6,043 nt of DNA from Azophilus sp964348115 (GTDB taxonomy: Bacteria; Pseudomonadota; Gammaproteobacteria; Pseudomonadales; Azotimanducaceae): assembly GCA_964348115.1 (NCBI GenBank), contig CAYGBY010000214.1, positions 1 to 6,043 on the forward strand, read 5' to 3'. Below, piece after piece: positions 5,990 through 6,043 of the stretch. The translations under genes were made by a program, and so were the position numbers. The notes under the pieces were generated by a model, which saw nothing but the letters and a program-made list of their open reading frames with translations, did not search any database and was not told the DNA's origin. Numbering within the stretch: position 1 is the stretch's first letter; each line of letters starts with the position of its first letter.

Positions 5990-6043
5990 CGGAGTGTAGC
6001 TCAGCTTGGTAGAGCACTACGTTCGGGACGTAGGGGCCGGAGG
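5990..6043 (+). tRNA. tRNA-Pro (anticodon CGG), 3' part beyond the window
   Basis: The first 54 bases of a tRNA are present. The acceptor 5' strand CGGAGTG (5990-5996) is followed by TA, a D-arm with GCTC (5999-6002) pairing GAGC (6012-6015), and an anticodon arm CTACG (6017-6021) / CGTAG (6029-6033). The seven-base loop TTCGGGA has CGG at 6024-6026, which reads the proline codon CCG. A variable region and the start of the T-arm (GGAGG) reach the edge. The C at position 1 and the overall sequence agree with proteobacterial tRNA-Pro(CGG). The T-loop, 3' acceptor strand and CCA end lie outside. Confidence 0.93.

Noticed and set aside
1..6043. CRISPR array or tandem repeats
   Set aside because: No regularly spaced direct repeats were seen in the intergenic parts.

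Overview
The window is GC-rich and looks like a chromosomal segment of a proteobacterium, most likely a gammaproteobacterium. The basis is a NadA whose iron-sulfur cysteines fall at the same residue numbers as in E. coli NadA (113, 200, 297), followed closely by a tRNA-Pro(CGG) of proteobacterial type. Genus and species cannot be read from the sequence. All intact genes are on the + strand.

Layout. Bases 1-122 hold, on the - strand, a degraded end of an IS3-family transposase cut by the window edge. Then come an HSL-type (family IV) alpha/beta hydrolase (226-1143) and a VOC/glyoxalase-fold protein with a GTG start (1193-1726). After a 128-base gap lies a two-gene unit: a 526-residue protein with an N-terminal thioredoxin-like CPTC domain joined to a large conserved domain (1855-3435), and 3 bases after its stop a gene of the UGSC family (3439-3954). 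A 116-base gap leads to a DUF2461 protein (4071-4760), then nadA (4920-5966) and the first 54 bases of tRNA-Pro (5990 to the edge).

The main discovery is the UGSC gene. A standard gene caller would end it at the TGA at 3715-3717, giving 92 residues, and call the rest a second small ORF or nothing. The reading frame continues unbroken for 78 more codons, and the TGA sits exactly where the family's U/C-G-S-C-T-x-C redox motif requires selenocysteine. Directly downstream the RNA can fold into a bacterial SECIS-like hairpin whose apical loop lies at nearly the same distance from the UGA as in E. coli fdhF. The product is therefore read as a 171-residue selenoprotein with Sec93-Gly-Ser-Cys96-Thr-Thr-Cys99.

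The thioredoxin-like fusion upstream is an obvious candidate electron-transfer partner: its CPTC could reduce the selenenylsulfide of the UGSC protein. The motif also resembles the UGxCxxC region of the B subunits of glycine- and proline-reductase-type selenoenzymes, so a selenium-dependent reductase of an unknown small substrate is a reasonable hypothesis. The hydrolase and VOC protein upstream suggest a catabolic neighbourhood, but nothing here proves they act with the selenoprotein unit. nadA (quinolinate synthase, NAD biosynthesis) and tRNA-Pro are housekeeping genes.
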